From Hyphomonas sp. (GTDB taxonomy: Bacteria; Pseudomonadota; Alphaproteobacteria; Caulobacterales; Hyphomonadaceae), in contig VMTE01000026.1 in NCBI GenBank assembly GCA_013791775.1, forward strand, positions 1 to 45,660: a stretch of DNA of 45,660 bases. Reading direction: 5' to 3'. The notes beneath the pieces were generated by a model that was given only the letters and a program-made list of their open reading frames with translations, made no database searches and was not told the origin of the DNA. The position numbers and the translations under genes are program-made. Numbering within the stretch: position 1 is the first letter of the stretch; the number at the start of each line of letters is the position of its first letter. Positions 1-7,792 of the stretch are shown piece by piece.

Positions 1-177
1 GGAAATGATGACCGGTTCCGGGTGGAATCCGGCCTGGCCGTGGAAGCGCAGCACGGTTTCCTGGAACACCGACTTGTCCGAGACGAGGCGATGGAATTGC
101 TTGGGACAGGCCTGGTTCGAAACGGGCCACAAGCGCGTTCCAGCGCCGCCGCACATGATGACCGGATGGATCGTCAT
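1..177 (-). CDS. manC: Mannose-1-phosphate guanylyltransferase, N-terminal part (runs off left edge)
   Basis: Only the first 59 codons lie in the window, reading leftward from an ATG at 177. Seen: after a short beta-strand (IHPVIMCGGAG) comes the nucleotidyltransferase signature GGAGTRLWPVS, followed by CPKQF and then FQETVLRF. This is the hallmark order of the mannose-1-phosphate guanylyltransferase family: GTP-binding loop, then the PKQF catalytic segment. Known for the family: it makes GDP-mannose from GTP and mannose-1-phosphate for polysaccharide or lipopolysaccharide synthesis. The missing C-terminus prevents saying whether it is monofunctional (ManC) or fused to a phosphomannose isomerase (XanB/AlgA type). 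It is divergent from the glutathione transferase gene, and 124 bases separate the two starts. Confidence 0.8.
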   Translation of the reverse strand, partial: MTIHPVIMCGGAGTRLWPVSNQACPKQFHRLVSDKSVFQETVLRFHGQAGFHPEPVIIS

Positions 178-301
178 TCTGAATTAACCTTGAGTATGCC
201 GGCTCTGCGGGCCACGGCTTTCGCGGGCCGCCTTCGCGCGTCAGGCTTGCAACATCCGCGCCGGGCTGCAAGGTTGCCCGTCCCGTCAGGTGAAGGCTAC
301 C

Positions 302-961
302 ATGTCGCTCGCGCTCTATGGTCATCCATTCTCGTCGTACACGCAGAAGGCGCTGATTGCGCTGTATGAGAACACTACGCCCTTCGAGTTCCGGATGATC
401 TGGCCCGTGGCACCGGAGCATGTCGCCGACTGGCAGGCGCGCTGGCCGATGGGCAGGTTCCCGCTGCTGGTGGACGGGGCGCGGCAGTTTGCCGAGACGA
501 GCATCCTGATCGAGTACCTGCACCTGGCCTATCCAGGACCCGTGCGTCTGTTGCCGGAGGCCCCGCTGGCGGCGCTCGAGGTGCGCTTCATGGACCGGTA
601 CTTCGACCTCTATGTGATGGACGCGATGCAGGTGGCGGTGGCAGCGGCGCTCGGCCGGTTGCCGATGACGCGCGAGGCAGGACTGGCCGTGTCAACGGAG
701 CGGCTGGAGCCGGCCTATGCCTGGCTGGACGGACGCCTCGCCGGGCAGACATGGGCGGCAGGCGAGACGTTTTCGCTGGCCGACTGCGCGGCGGCGCCGT
801 CCTTGTTCTATGCCGATTGGGTTTACCAGATCCCGCAGGCCTATCCGGCGCTGCGTGCCTATCGCGACCGGCTGCTGGCGCGGCCCTCGTTTGCACGGGC
901 AGTAGACGAGGCCCGGCCCTACCGGCCGCTTTTCCCGCTGGGCGCCCCCGACCGGGACTAG
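302..961 (+). CDS. Glutathione S-transferase family protein
   Basis: A 219-residue two-domain GST. The N-terminal thioredoxin fold shows the Ser-containing active-site start (GHPFSSYTQKA, Ser11/12), the cis-proline of the glutathione site (GRFPLL, Pro54) and the Glu-Thr/Ser pair contacting the glutathione gamma-glutamyl group (Glu65-Thr66). The helical C-domain carries the N-capping box after GETF (SLAD, about residues 160-163). Start: ATG at 302 gives a domain beginning directly at the first beta strand; a GTG 12 bases upstream is possible. Substrate is unknown, with conjugation of electrophiles or dehalogenation being typical of the family. The TAG stop at 959-961 lies inside the left arm of the inverted-repeat element that follows, so the last codons are intact but its natural downstream DNA is displaced. 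Confidence 0.85.
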   Translation: MSLALYGHPFSSYTQKALIALYENTTPFEFRMIWPVAPEHVADWQARWPMGRFPLLVDGARQFAETSILIEYLHLAYPGPVRLLPEAPLAALEVRFMDRYFDLYVMDAMQVAVAAALGRLPMTREAGLAVSTERLEPAYAWLDGRLAGQTWAAGETFSLADCAAAPSLFYADWVYQIPQAYPALRAYRDRLLARPSFARAVDEARPYRPLFPLGAPDRD

Positions 962-1244
962 AGCCCCGGGCGCTTAATTTGCGCCCGCTGACCGCCGGAT
1001 TTTTCGGTGTGGCAAGGCGCGGTCCGCAGAGCGGGCCGAGGCCCGGTCAAGGACAGCAACGCGGCCACGGCGGAAAAGACGGTGGCCCGAAGGGTGGCGT
1101 ACTGAGTGGCGCAGGCTTGGCCGTCTCGCGCGGCCTGGCGGCGCCCCGATCCTCGCCTGATGATCACATCAGGCTCCGGTCGCGCCTTGCCAGACCCCAC
1201 GATACAGCCATCAGCTGACGCAAATTAAGCGCCCGGGGCTCTAG
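958..1244. mobile_element. MITE-like element with 26-bp perfect terminal inverted repeats
   Basis: Seen: bases 958-983 and 1219-1244 are perfect reverse complements over 26 positions, beginning CTAGAGCCCCGGGCG and ending in CTCTAG. Weaker pairing (GCTGA/TCAGC) continues a few bases further inward. The 235-bp interior has no convincing gene. CTAG stands at both ends, which fits either a 4-bp CTAG or a 2-bp TA target duplication. With TA, the terminal repeat begins GAGCC. Known: IS5- and IS630-type transposases make such duplications, and non-autonomous derivatives of this size are common. No transposase is present, so movement would be in trans. The two flanking convergent genes both stop inside the terminal repeats. 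Confidence 0.75.
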
Positions 1245-1570
1245 GCGCCTGGACGGCCATAGAAGCGGCAGAGCGTATCGATCAGGTGATGGCCGATGCC
1301 GGGGCTGCAGCGGTAGTGGATCGTCTGGCCTTCACGGCGGCTTTCGACGAGGCCCGCCGCACGCAGCTTCGCCAGATGCTGCGAAACCGCAGACTGGGAT
1401 TGGCCGGTCAGTTCGGCCAGCTGGTTGACGGGGCGCTCGCTGTCGCTGAGCGCGCACAGGATCATCAGCCGCGTTTCGCTCGCCATGGCCTTCAAGGTGC
1501 CGGCAGCTTCCTGCGCGCGGTAGGTGACCTGTTCCAGCGCCGCTGCCTTCTTGAGCCTAGGTTGCGCCAT
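1241..1570 (-). CDS. ArsR/SmtB-family repressor, BigR/SqrR-like
   Basis: A 109-residue winged-helix protein. Seen: KAMASETRLMILCAL (helix alpha-2/3), then the DNA-recognition helix GQSQSAVSQHLAKLRAAGLV (about 56-75), then the beta-wing RREGQTIHYR. It lacks the metal-binding CxC of ArsR proper. Cysteines are at 39, 88 and 101. Cys39 matches the first sensing cysteine of BigR/SqrR persulfide sensors. Cys101 lies in the last helix about three residues before the usual second cysteine, so a dithiol sensor is plausible but not certain. The start overlaps the RND gene end by 14 bases, so it is the last gene of the hlyD-RND-arsR operon and probably represses both its own operon and the divergent sulfide oxidoreductase operon through the palindrome at 5951-5970. 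The TAG stop lies inside the right arm of the MITE-like element. Confidence 0.85.
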   Translation of the reverse strand: MAQPRLKKAAALEQVTYRAQEAAGTLKAMASETRLMILCALSDSERPVNQLAELTGQSQSAVSQHLAKLRAAGLVESRREGQTIHYRCSPGIGHHLIDTLCRFYGRPGA

Positions 1571-4500
1571 GCTGGGTTCCTTCTGCAGCCAAGATCGGTT
1601 CGCCGGCGCCGGACGTAGTCGGTGCTTGCGGAGGTGTCCACTCCGGACCGCGCAGGGCTATGTAGATCGCCGGAATCACCAGCACGGTCAGCGCCGTGGA
1701 GGAAGCGAGCCCGAACAGGAGCGAAATCGCCAGACCCTGGAAAATCGGGTCGGACAGGATCACTGCGGCACCGATCATCGCCGCCAGCGCGGTCAGCAGG
1801 ATCGGCTTGAACCGGATGGCGCCCGCGTCGAGCAGGACGTCGCGGAGCGGGGTATGGGCGTCGGTGCGGTGGCGCACGAAATCCACCAGAAGGATGGAGT
1901 TGCGCACGATGATGCCTGCCAGCGCGATGAAGCCGATCATCGAGGTTGCCGTGAACGCCGCGCCGAACAGCCAGTGGCCGATCATGATTCCGATCAGCGT
2001 CAGGGGTACGGGCGTCAGGATGATCAGGGGCACCCGGAAGGTTCCGAATTGTGCAACGACGAGAATGTAGATGCCGATCAGGGCCACGCCAAACGCCAGT
2101 CCCATGTCGCGGAATGTGACATAGGTGACTTCCCACTCGCCGTCCCAGAGGACGGTTGTGTGGGTCTCATCCGCTGGCTGACCGTACATGCTGATGTCCG
2201 GCTGCGTCAGGCCTTCGCTTGCCCAGTCAAAGGCCTTGATACGGGCTTCGATCTCGAACATGCCGTAGATTGGCGCCTCGAAACGGCCGGCCAGTTCGGC
2301 CATCACCATGTCGGCAAAATGTCCGTCACGGCGGAAGATCGTCAGCGAGCCGCTCTCTTCGCGTGGCTCGACGAGCGCACCGAGTTCGATCGGCATGGCA
2401 TCCGTACCGGCAAGGCGGCGCGGAACCGGCGTGGCCGCAATCTGCTGGGTCCAGCTGCGCTCCGAACGGGGAAGGTAGACGCGGATGTTCAGCGGGTCAC
2501 GTCCTTCGCTGCGCGGCGATACGCCCGACGTCTGCCCCTGGAAGGCGAGGGCGATCGTGTCGAGAATGTCCTGCTGCAGAACTCCGGCATCGGCCGCGCT
2601 GGGCTCGTCGATGTCGAAGGCGAGGCGCGGGGCCGGTTCGCCCATGGAATTGTCCACGTCAACGATGAAGTCGGTCTCGTTGAAGAAGCCCTCCACGACG
2701 GCGGCCGTCTTGCGGCGCACTTCGGGCGACGGACCGTAGATCTCGGCCATCAGGGTAGACATGACCGGCGGGCCGGGCGGAACCTCGACCACCTTGACCC
2801 GCGCACCAGGCGGCAGCGGCACGGCGGCCAACCGGGCCCGGATGTCGAGCGCGATGTCATGGCTCGCGCGCTTGCGGTCTGATTTTTCGGAAAGGTTGAC
2901 CTGCAAGTCGCCGAGTTCGGGGCTGGCGCGGAGGAAATAGTGGCGCACCAGGCCGTTGAAGTTGAACGGCGCGGCGGTGCCGGCATAAGCCTGCAGCGTA
3001 ACCACTTCCTCGACCGGACGGATCGCATCGGCCAGCGCAAACAAGGCGCGTTCGGTGTCTTCAAGCGCGGCGCCTTCCGGAAGATCAACGATCACCTGGA
3101 CTTCCGACTTGTTGTCGAACGGCAGGAGTTTGACCGGAACGGCGCGCGTCACGAACAGCAGGAGTGACAGCAAAGTCAAAACACCCACCGCGATCAGGAA
3201 TATCCAGGCATTGCGTTTTGACGCAACCACCGGAGCAGCGACCCGGCGATAGAAGCCGCTGAGGCGCGTTTCCCCGCCATGGGCATGAATGTGCGCGTTG
3301 GCTGCGGCGCCGCTGACGATCTTCATCATCAGCCAGGGCGCAATGCCAACCGCGACAAAGAAGGAGAAGACCATCGCCGCAGACGCGTTCGCCGGGATGG
3401 GAGCCATGTAAGGTCCCATGAGTCCGGACACGAACATCATTGGCAACAGCGCCGCGATCACGGTCAGGGTGGCGATGATGGTCGGGTTGCCGACTTCCGA
3501 CACCGCCTGGATAGCCGCGTCCACCTTGCTCCGGCCATCGTTCATCGCCCAGTGACGCGAGATGTTCTCGATGATGACGATGGCGTCATCGACCAGGATG
3601 CCAATCGCAAAGATCAGCGCAAAGAGGCTCACCCGGTTGATGGTGTAGCCCATCATCAGCGACGCAAACAGCGTGAGCAGGATCGTCGTCGGAATCACGA
3701 TCAGCGTGACGAGCGCTTCGCGCCAGCCGATGCTGAAGGCGATGAGCACCACGATCGACACGGTCGCGAGACCCAGATGGAACAACAGTTCGTTGGCCTT
3801 GTGGTTCGCGGTGGCGCCATAGTCACGCGTCACCTCGACTTCGATGCCTTCCGGTATGAGTGGGCCCTTCAGCGTCTTCAACCGCTCCAGGACGGCGCTG
3901 GACACGACAACCGCGTTCGCGCCGGGGCGCTTGGCGACCGTCACGGTGACCGCCGGGCGTGCCTCGAATCCGTCGGTGGCGTTGGGCAGCATGGTCCAGA
4001 CCCGCGTATCGGTCTCGGCGCCGGTGACGCGCACGGTCGCCACGTCGCCCACATAGACCACCCGTCCGCCGGCGCCGCGGATCTGCAACCGTTCAAGTTC
4101 GTGAACGGCATTTACGCGGTCGCCCGCCTGCACGATCAGGGACTGGCCGTCCTGATGCGCCCGGCCCGAAGGCATGGCGGCAGCAGCGCCCATGATGCTC
4201 TGCACGAGCGTCTGGAGGGACACGCCCTGGGCGGACAGCGCCTGAATGTCCGGCTCGACCCGCAGCTCGAGCGGGCGTCCGCCGATCACGTCGGTGAGGC
4301 CGACATCCTTGACCTTGGTAAGCTCGTTGCGCAGCTCGTCGGCGAGCATGCGCAGGGTCGTATCGTTCCAGACATCGCCGGTGGTGTCATCCGGCGACAG
4401 TGTCAACGTGACGATGGGGACGTCATTGATGCCGCGACCGACAACCAGCGGCATCGGGACATCATAGGGAATGGAGTCGAGATTGGCGCGGATCTTTTCG

Positions 4501-4841
4501 TGTACGCGCAGGATGGCGTCATCGGCGTTGGTGCCGACCTTGAACCGGGCGGTCACAAGGGCGCCGTCATCGCGTGTTTGCGAATAGATGTGCTCCGTGT
4601 CCGGAATCGCCATCAGGATGTTTTCGAGCGGTTTGGAAACCTGCTCCACGACATCCGCCGCTTTCAGACCGGGCGCTGACACCATGATGTCAACCATCGG
4701 CACGGAAATCTGCGGCTCCTCCTCACGGGCAATCGTGAGCAGGGCAATCAGGCCAACCGCCAAGGCCGACAACAGGAAGAGGGGGGTCAGCGGGGACCGG
4801 ATCGTCGAGCGCGTGATCCCGCCGGAAAGATCGGTTTTCAC
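1557..4841 (-). CDS. RND-family efflux transporter, inner-membrane pump
   Basis: A 1094-residue AcrB/CzcA-superfamily proton-driven pump, full length for the family. Seen: TM1 at about 20-37, a first periplasmic loop, then TM2-TM6 with the proton-relay pair in TM4 (GILVDDAIVIIEN, Asp418-Asp419). A second TM near 560 and second periplasmic loop follow, then TM8-12 near the C-terminus, including the paired motif GIIVRNSILLVDF. The double-Asp TM4 is of the hydrophobe/multidrug (HAE) kind rather than a metal-specific one, but substrate cannot be read from sequence. Start ATG 4841 overlaps the adaptor stop by four bases (ATGA), and the 3' end overlaps the repressor gene. No outer-membrane TolC gene is adjacent, so a generic one must serve. 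Context suggests a substrate linked to sulfide/thiol stress. Confidence 0.93.
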   Translation of the reverse strand: MKTDLSGGITRSTIRSPLTPLFLLSALAVGLIALLTIAREEEPQISVPMVDIMVSAPGLKAADVVEQVSKPLENILMAIPDTEHIYSQTRDDGALVTARFKVGTNADDAILRVHEKIRANLDSIPYDVPMPLVVGRGINDVPIVTLTLSPDDTTGDVWNDTTLRMLADELRNELTKVKDVGLTDVIGGRPLELRVEPDIQALSAQGVSLQTLVQSIMGAAAAMPSGRAHQDGQSLIVQAGDRVNAVHELERLQIRGAGGRVVYVGDVATVRVTGAETDTRVWTMLPNATDGFEARPAVTVTVAKRPGANAVVVSSAVLERLKTLKGPLIPEGIEVEVTRDYGATANHKANELLFHLGLATVSIVVLIAFSIGWREALVTLIVIPTTILLTLFASLMMGYTINRVSLFALIFAIGILVDDAIVIIENISRHWAMNDGRSKVDAAIQAVSEVGNPTIIATLTVIAALLPMMFVSGLMGPYMAPIPANASAAMVFSFFVAVGIAPWLMMKIVSGAAANAHIHAHGGETRLSGFYRRVAAPVVASKRNAWIFLIAVGVLTLLSLLLFVTRAVPVKLLPFDNKSEVQVIVDLPEGAALEDTERALFALADAIRPVEEVVTLQAYAGTAAPFNFNGLVRHYFLRASPELGDLQVNLSEKSDRKRASHDIALDIRARLAAVPLPPGARVKVVEVPPGPPVMSTLMAEIYGPSPEVRRKTAAVVEGFFNETDFIVDVDNSMGEPAPRLAFDIDEPSAADAGVLQQDILDTIALAFQGQTSGVSPRSEGRDPLNIRVYLPRSERSWTQQIAATPVPRRLAGTDAMPIELGALVEPREESGSLTIFRRDGHFADMVMAELAGRFEAPIYGMFEIEARIKAFDWASEGLTQPDISMYGQPADETHTTVLWDGEWEVTYVTFRDMGLAFGVALIGIYILVVAQFGTFRVPLIILTPVPLTLIGIMIGHWLFGAAFTATSMIGFIALAGIIVRNSILLVDFVRHRTDAHTPLRDVLLDAGAIRFKPILLTALAAMIGAAVILSDPIFQGLAISLLFGLASSTALTVLVIPAIYIALRGPEWTPPQAPTTSGAGEPILAAEGTQHGAT

Positions 4842-5887
4842 AGGCGCGGTTCCGGCTTCTCGATTTGGTCTCCGGGTTTCAGTCCGGACAGGATCTCGAA
4901 CTGGCCCGTCGCATCCACGAGCGGCGCAGCCAGGGCGACGGGGGCATCAATGAAACGCTCGCCCACCTTTACCCGAACGAAGTCCACCCCGAACCGGGTC
5001 GAGACGTATTCCTTCGGGATACGGATCGCGCGGCGTTCCCCGACCGGGGCCAGGACATCGACCCGTTCGCCGAACAGCGCCGTCAGGCCGCCATCGACCT
5101 TCGCATCGGCGATGACCGAGCCCTGCTTGAGTTCCGGATAGATCTTGATGATCGTCGCGGTGCGCACGTCGTCGGAGCGGGCGGGCAGGCGCAGGGTGAT
5201 CTGTTCGCCCTCGACTATGTTCGGCGCGTGGCGCTCGGGCAGCGCCAGGCGAACGACGCCGTTGACTGTTGCGAAGGTGGCCAGCACATCGCCCGGAGAC
5301 ACGACCGATCCGCGTACGACTTTGACGTCGGTGACGTGGGCGTCGGCCGGCGCAAGGATGCGGCCTTCCGATTCGCGTGCCGACAGGGCCCGGCGCTCGG
5401 CTTCGGTTGAGGCGAGGCTGCGCTTCAGGACCTCGAAATTGGTTTTTTCTTCATCGAGTCGAACACGCGGATAGAAGCCTTGTGCGAGCAGCCCTTCATT
5501 GCGGGCGATATCGCCTTCCATCTGCGTGACCTGGGATTTCAGGCCCTCGATGCGGGAACTGAGCGAGGAGAGCTGGGGGGTGATCGTATCATCCGTAACG
5601 ACCGCGACGACGTCTCCGGACTTCACGATCTGGCCTTCGACGACATTCAGCCGGGTGACTACGCCCTGAAGGCGGGAGCGCGCCGTGGCGGTATCCCCGG
5701 CTTCGATGCGCGCGATCACGGGGCGATAATCGACGACAATCGCTTCCTCGATCTTGAGGACCTGGGCGAGGGCCAGTTGCGGAACCGCGATCAGGAGCAG
5801 CAGCAGGGACCAGGCCGCGCGCGGCGAGGGCGCTGCGCCGCGACCGGCCCGCGCGGTGATTCGAGGTGATAACGCCTGATGTCCCAT
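4838..5887 (-). CDS. HlyD/AcrA-type membrane-fusion adaptor of the RND pump
   Basis: A 349-residue periplasmic adaptor. Seen: N-terminal hydrophobic segment near 25-42 (signal peptide or anchor, ending LALAQ). A barrel-sandwich/lipoyl half-motif follows (RLQGVVTRLNVVEGQIVKSG), then an alpha-hairpin of about 60 residues, the second lipoyl half (GRILAPADAHVTDVKVVRG), and beta-barrel and membrane-proximal domains ending in LSGLKPGDQI. Start: ATG at 5887 is preceded by GGAG five bases upstream; a GTG two codons earlier has no usable spacing. It is the first gene of the operon, transcribed from the divergent promoter region at 5938-5977, and overlaps the pump gene by four bases. It bridges the RND pump to an outer-membrane channel. 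Confidence 0.88.
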   Translation of the reverse strand: MGHQALSPRITARAGRGAAPSPRAAWSLLLLLIAVPQLALAQVLKIEEAIVVDYRPVIARIEAGDTATARSRLQGVVTRLNVVEGQIVKSGDVVAVVTDDTITPQLSSLSSRIEGLKSQVTQMEGDIARNEGLLAQGFYPRVRLDEEKTNFEVLKRSLASTEAERRALSARESEGRILAPADAHVTDVKVVRGSVVSPGDVLATFATVNGVVRLALPERHAPNIVEGEQITLRLPARSDDVRTATIIKIYPELKQGSVIADAKVDGGLTALFGERVDVLAPVGERRAIRIPKEYVSTRFGVDFVRVKVGERFIDAPVALAAPLVDATGQFEILSGLKPGDQIEKPEPRL

Positions 5888-5937
5888 GGTCACTCCGGTT
5901 TCGCGCGGCTTTCAAGCCACGTTTGCATTCAATGAAT

Positions 5938-5966
5938 TTGACAATTCTGTTATACGTATGGATACG
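5938..5966 (+). promoter_or_regulatory. Candidate sigma-70 promoter of the sulfide oxidoreductase operon
   Basis: TTGACA at 5938-5943, then a 17-base spacer, then GATACG at 5961-5966 as a weak -10. The palindrome 5951-5970 covers the spacer and -10, the usual place for a repressor site. Predicted by eye only. Confidence 0.45.
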
Positions 5967-5977
5967 TATATTATAAA
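5949..5977 (-). promoter_or_regulatory. Candidate sigma-70 promoter of the hlyD-RND-arsR operon
   Basis: Read on the minus strand: TTTATA (5977-5972) as -35, 17 bases, then TATAAC (5954-5949) as -10. The spacer is almost exactly the palindrome 5951-5970, so one bound repressor would block this promoter and the opposing one together. Confidence 0.45.
5951..5970. promoter_or_regulatory. Palindromic operator between divergent operons
   Basis: Seen: TATACGTAT at 5951-5959 and ATACGTATA at 5962-5970, a perfect 9-base inverted repeat around a GG centre. Each half is itself built on the palindrome ATACGTAT. The site lies in the only intergenic region of the divergent pair and overlaps candidate promoter elements on both strands. 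Inference: the binding site of the ArsR-type repressor encoded at 1241-1570. BigR-type operators are typically AT-rich palindromes of about this size. Confidence 0.65.
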
Positions 5978-6022
5978 ATACTAAATTAACAGACGCTTTG
6001 CGTCGATACGGGAGAAAGCGAA

Positions 6023-7297
6023 ATGGCGAAGATTGTTGTTCTTGGCGCGGGCCTCGGCGGTGCCCTGGCGGCTTACGAAATCCGGAAGGCTGTGAGGCGC
6101 GAGGACGAAGTCGTCGCGATAAACGAGAACACCTTTTACCAGTTCCTGCCGTCGAATCCGTGGGTTCTGGTCGGTTGGCGCGACCGCAAGGATATCGTGG
6201 TCGAACTTGCCGGGCCAATGAAAAAGCGCGGCATCGGTTTCATCGTGGGCAAGGCGCAGAAAGTCGAGCCGGACCAGAAACGCGTCCAGTTGGCGGACGG
6301 AACGGCGGTCTCTTACGACTATCTCGTGATCGCGACGGGCCCGGAACTGGCCTTCGACGAGATCGAGGGGCTCGGACCGGGCGGGTTTACCCAATCGGTC
6401 TGTCACATTGACCACGCCACCCAGGCGAACCTCGCTTTCGAGGAATTCTGCAAGGATCCGGGGCCGATCGTGGTCGGCGCCGTTCAAGGCGCCTCCTGCT
6501 ATGGCCCGGCCTATGAAACGGCGATGATCATCGAAACGGAGCTGCGCAAGCGCAAGATCCGTGACCGTGTGCCGATGACCTACGTAACCTCGGAGCCCTA
6601 TGTGGGACATCTGGGGCTGGACGGTGTGGGCGATACGAAGAGCCTGCTGGAAAGCGAAATGCGCGAGCGCCACATCAAGTGGATTACTAACGCGCGCGTG
6701 CTGAAAGCCGAGGCCGGGAAGATGACGGTCGAGGAGCTCAACGAAGATGGCAGCGTGAAGCAGGTTCACGAATTGCCCATGAAGTTCTCGATGATGCTGC
6801 CGGCCTTTCGCGGTGTCGGGGCAGTCCGGGATGTCGAGGGCCTGTCCAATCCCCGGGGGTTCATCCTCATCGACAAGCACCAGCGCAATCCGAAATATCC
6901 GGAGATTTTCGGCATCGGCGTTTGCATCGCCATTCCCCCGACAGGCAAGACACCCGTTCCCGTGGGCGTGCCGAAAACCGGGTTTATGATCGAGTCCATG
7001 GTGACGGCAACCGCCCAGAACCTCGGCGAAATCGTGCGCGGCAAGGCGCCGAGCCATGAAGCCACCTGGAATGCAATCTGCCTCGCCGACTTCGGCGACA
7101 AGGGCGTCGCGTTCGTCGCCCAGCCCCAGATTCCGCCGCGCAATGTCAACTGGTCGGGTTCAGGCGGCTGGGTGCACACGGCCAAGGTGGGATTCGAACG
7201 CTATTTCCTCGCCAAGATCAAAGCCGGCAAATCCGAGACCTTCTACGAGAACGCCATGCTCGGGCTGATGCAGACACACAAGATCAAGCCGGACTGA
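6023..7297 (+). CDS. sqr: Sulfide:quinone oxidoreductase-like FAD protein
   Basis: A 424-residue two-dinucleotide-binding-domain flavoprotein. Seen: N-terminal FAD motif VVLGAGLGGALAAYE (5-19), ATG-type second FAD contact (LVIATGPEL, about 101-109), and the three cysteines expected of SQR at 127 (QSVCH), 159 (GASCYGP) and 353 (CLADFGDKGVAF). The extra Cys143 and Cys301 are not family hallmarks. Known: SQR oxidises sulfide to protein-bound persulfide/polysulfide and passes electrons to quinone at the membrane; the C-terminal amphipathic helices fit that. Start ATG 6023 has GGAG about 9 bases upstream. First gene of an operon with thioredoxin and a YgaP-like membrane protein. Likely induced by sulfide through the divergent palindromic operator. 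A flavocytochrome-c-type homologue is the alternative, but the cysteine set favours SQR. Confidence 0.88.
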   Translation: MAKIVVLGAGLGGALAAYEIRKAVRREDEVVAINENTFYQFLPSNPWVLVGWRDRKDIVVELAGPMKKRGIGFIVGKAQKVEPDQKRVQLADGTAVSYDYLVIATGPELAFDEIEGLGPGGFTQSVCHIDHATQANLAFEEFCKDPGPIVVGAVQGASCYGPAYETAMIIETELRKRKIRDRVPMTYVTSEPYVGHLGLDGVGDTKSLLESEMRERHIKWITNARVLKAEAGKMTVEELNEDGSVKQVHELPMKFSMMLPAFRGVGAVRDVEGLSNPRGFILIDKHQRNPKYPEIFGIGVCIAIPPTGKTPVPVGVPKTGFMIESMVTATAQNLGEIVRGKAPSHEATWNAICLADFGDKGVAFVAQPQIPPRNVNWSGSGGWVHTAKVGFERYFLAKIKAGKSETFYENAMLGLMQTHKIKPD

Positions 7298-7309
7298 CAT
7301 CGGAGACGC

Positions 7310-7774
7310 ATGGGCATGTCCGCAACCGAACAGATGATCTTCTGCCTGTCGTGTGGCTCGACCAACCGGGTCGGCCCGGGCAAGTCCCTGTCGTCCGCCA
7401 GGTGTGGCCGGTGCGGCAAAGGCCTTGCGACCCCGGAGCCTGCCGAGGTGACGGCGGACCAGCTGGTGTCGCTTCAGTCGAAGGACACCGGCGCGTTCGT
7501 GCTGGATGTCTGGGCGCCCTGGTGCGGCCCGTGCCGGATGATGGCACCGCACTACGAGGCTGCGGCGGCGAAGTTCAACGGCGAGGTACGGTTTTTCAAG
7601 CTCAATACAGACAACCACCAGACGGCCGCCGCACAGCTGCAGATCCGCGGCGTGCCGACGCTCATCGGATGGAAAGGCGGACGCCAGGTCGCCCACCAGG
7701 CCGGTGCGCAGACCGGGCGCGCCCTGGAAACCTGGATCCAGACCGCCTTCAACGTTTCGTCCCCAACCAATTGA
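7310..7774 (+). CDS. trxC: Thioredoxin TrxC-type with N-terminal zinc ribbon
   Basis: A 154-residue thioredoxin 2. Seen: two CxxC pairs at Cys12/15 and Cys32/35 that form the zinc finger typical of TrxC, followed by a thioredoxin domain with active site APWCGPCRMM (Cys72/75) and the cis-proline loop RGVPTLIGW. ATG at 7310 has GGAG four bases upstream; a second ATG at 7316 has better spacing and would remove only two residues. It begins 12 bases after the SQR stop, so the two are co-transcribed. Inference: it reduces persulfidated products or regenerates thiols around sulfide oxidation. As a zinc-ribbon thioredoxin it would be expected to be less easily over-oxidised than Trx1. Confidence 0.9.
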   Translation: MGMSATEQMIFCLSCGSTNRVGPGKSLSSARCGRCGKGLATPEPAEVTADQLVSLQSKDTGAFVLDVWAPWCGPCRMMAPHYEAAAAKFNGEVRFFKLNTDNHQTAAAQLQIRGVPTLIGWKGGRQVAHQAGAQTGRALETWIQTAFNVSSPTN

Positions 7775-7792
7775 TTTCGAACGGAGTTTCAA

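Noticed and set aside
958-1218. Small frames inside the inverted-repeat element
   Set aside because: No ribosome site, odd composition, and frames run through the terminal repeats; not a transposase.
1524-2882. Plus-strand frame of about 450 codons opposite the RND gene
   Set aside because: Antisense shadow in GC-rich DNA; no domain, no ribosome site.
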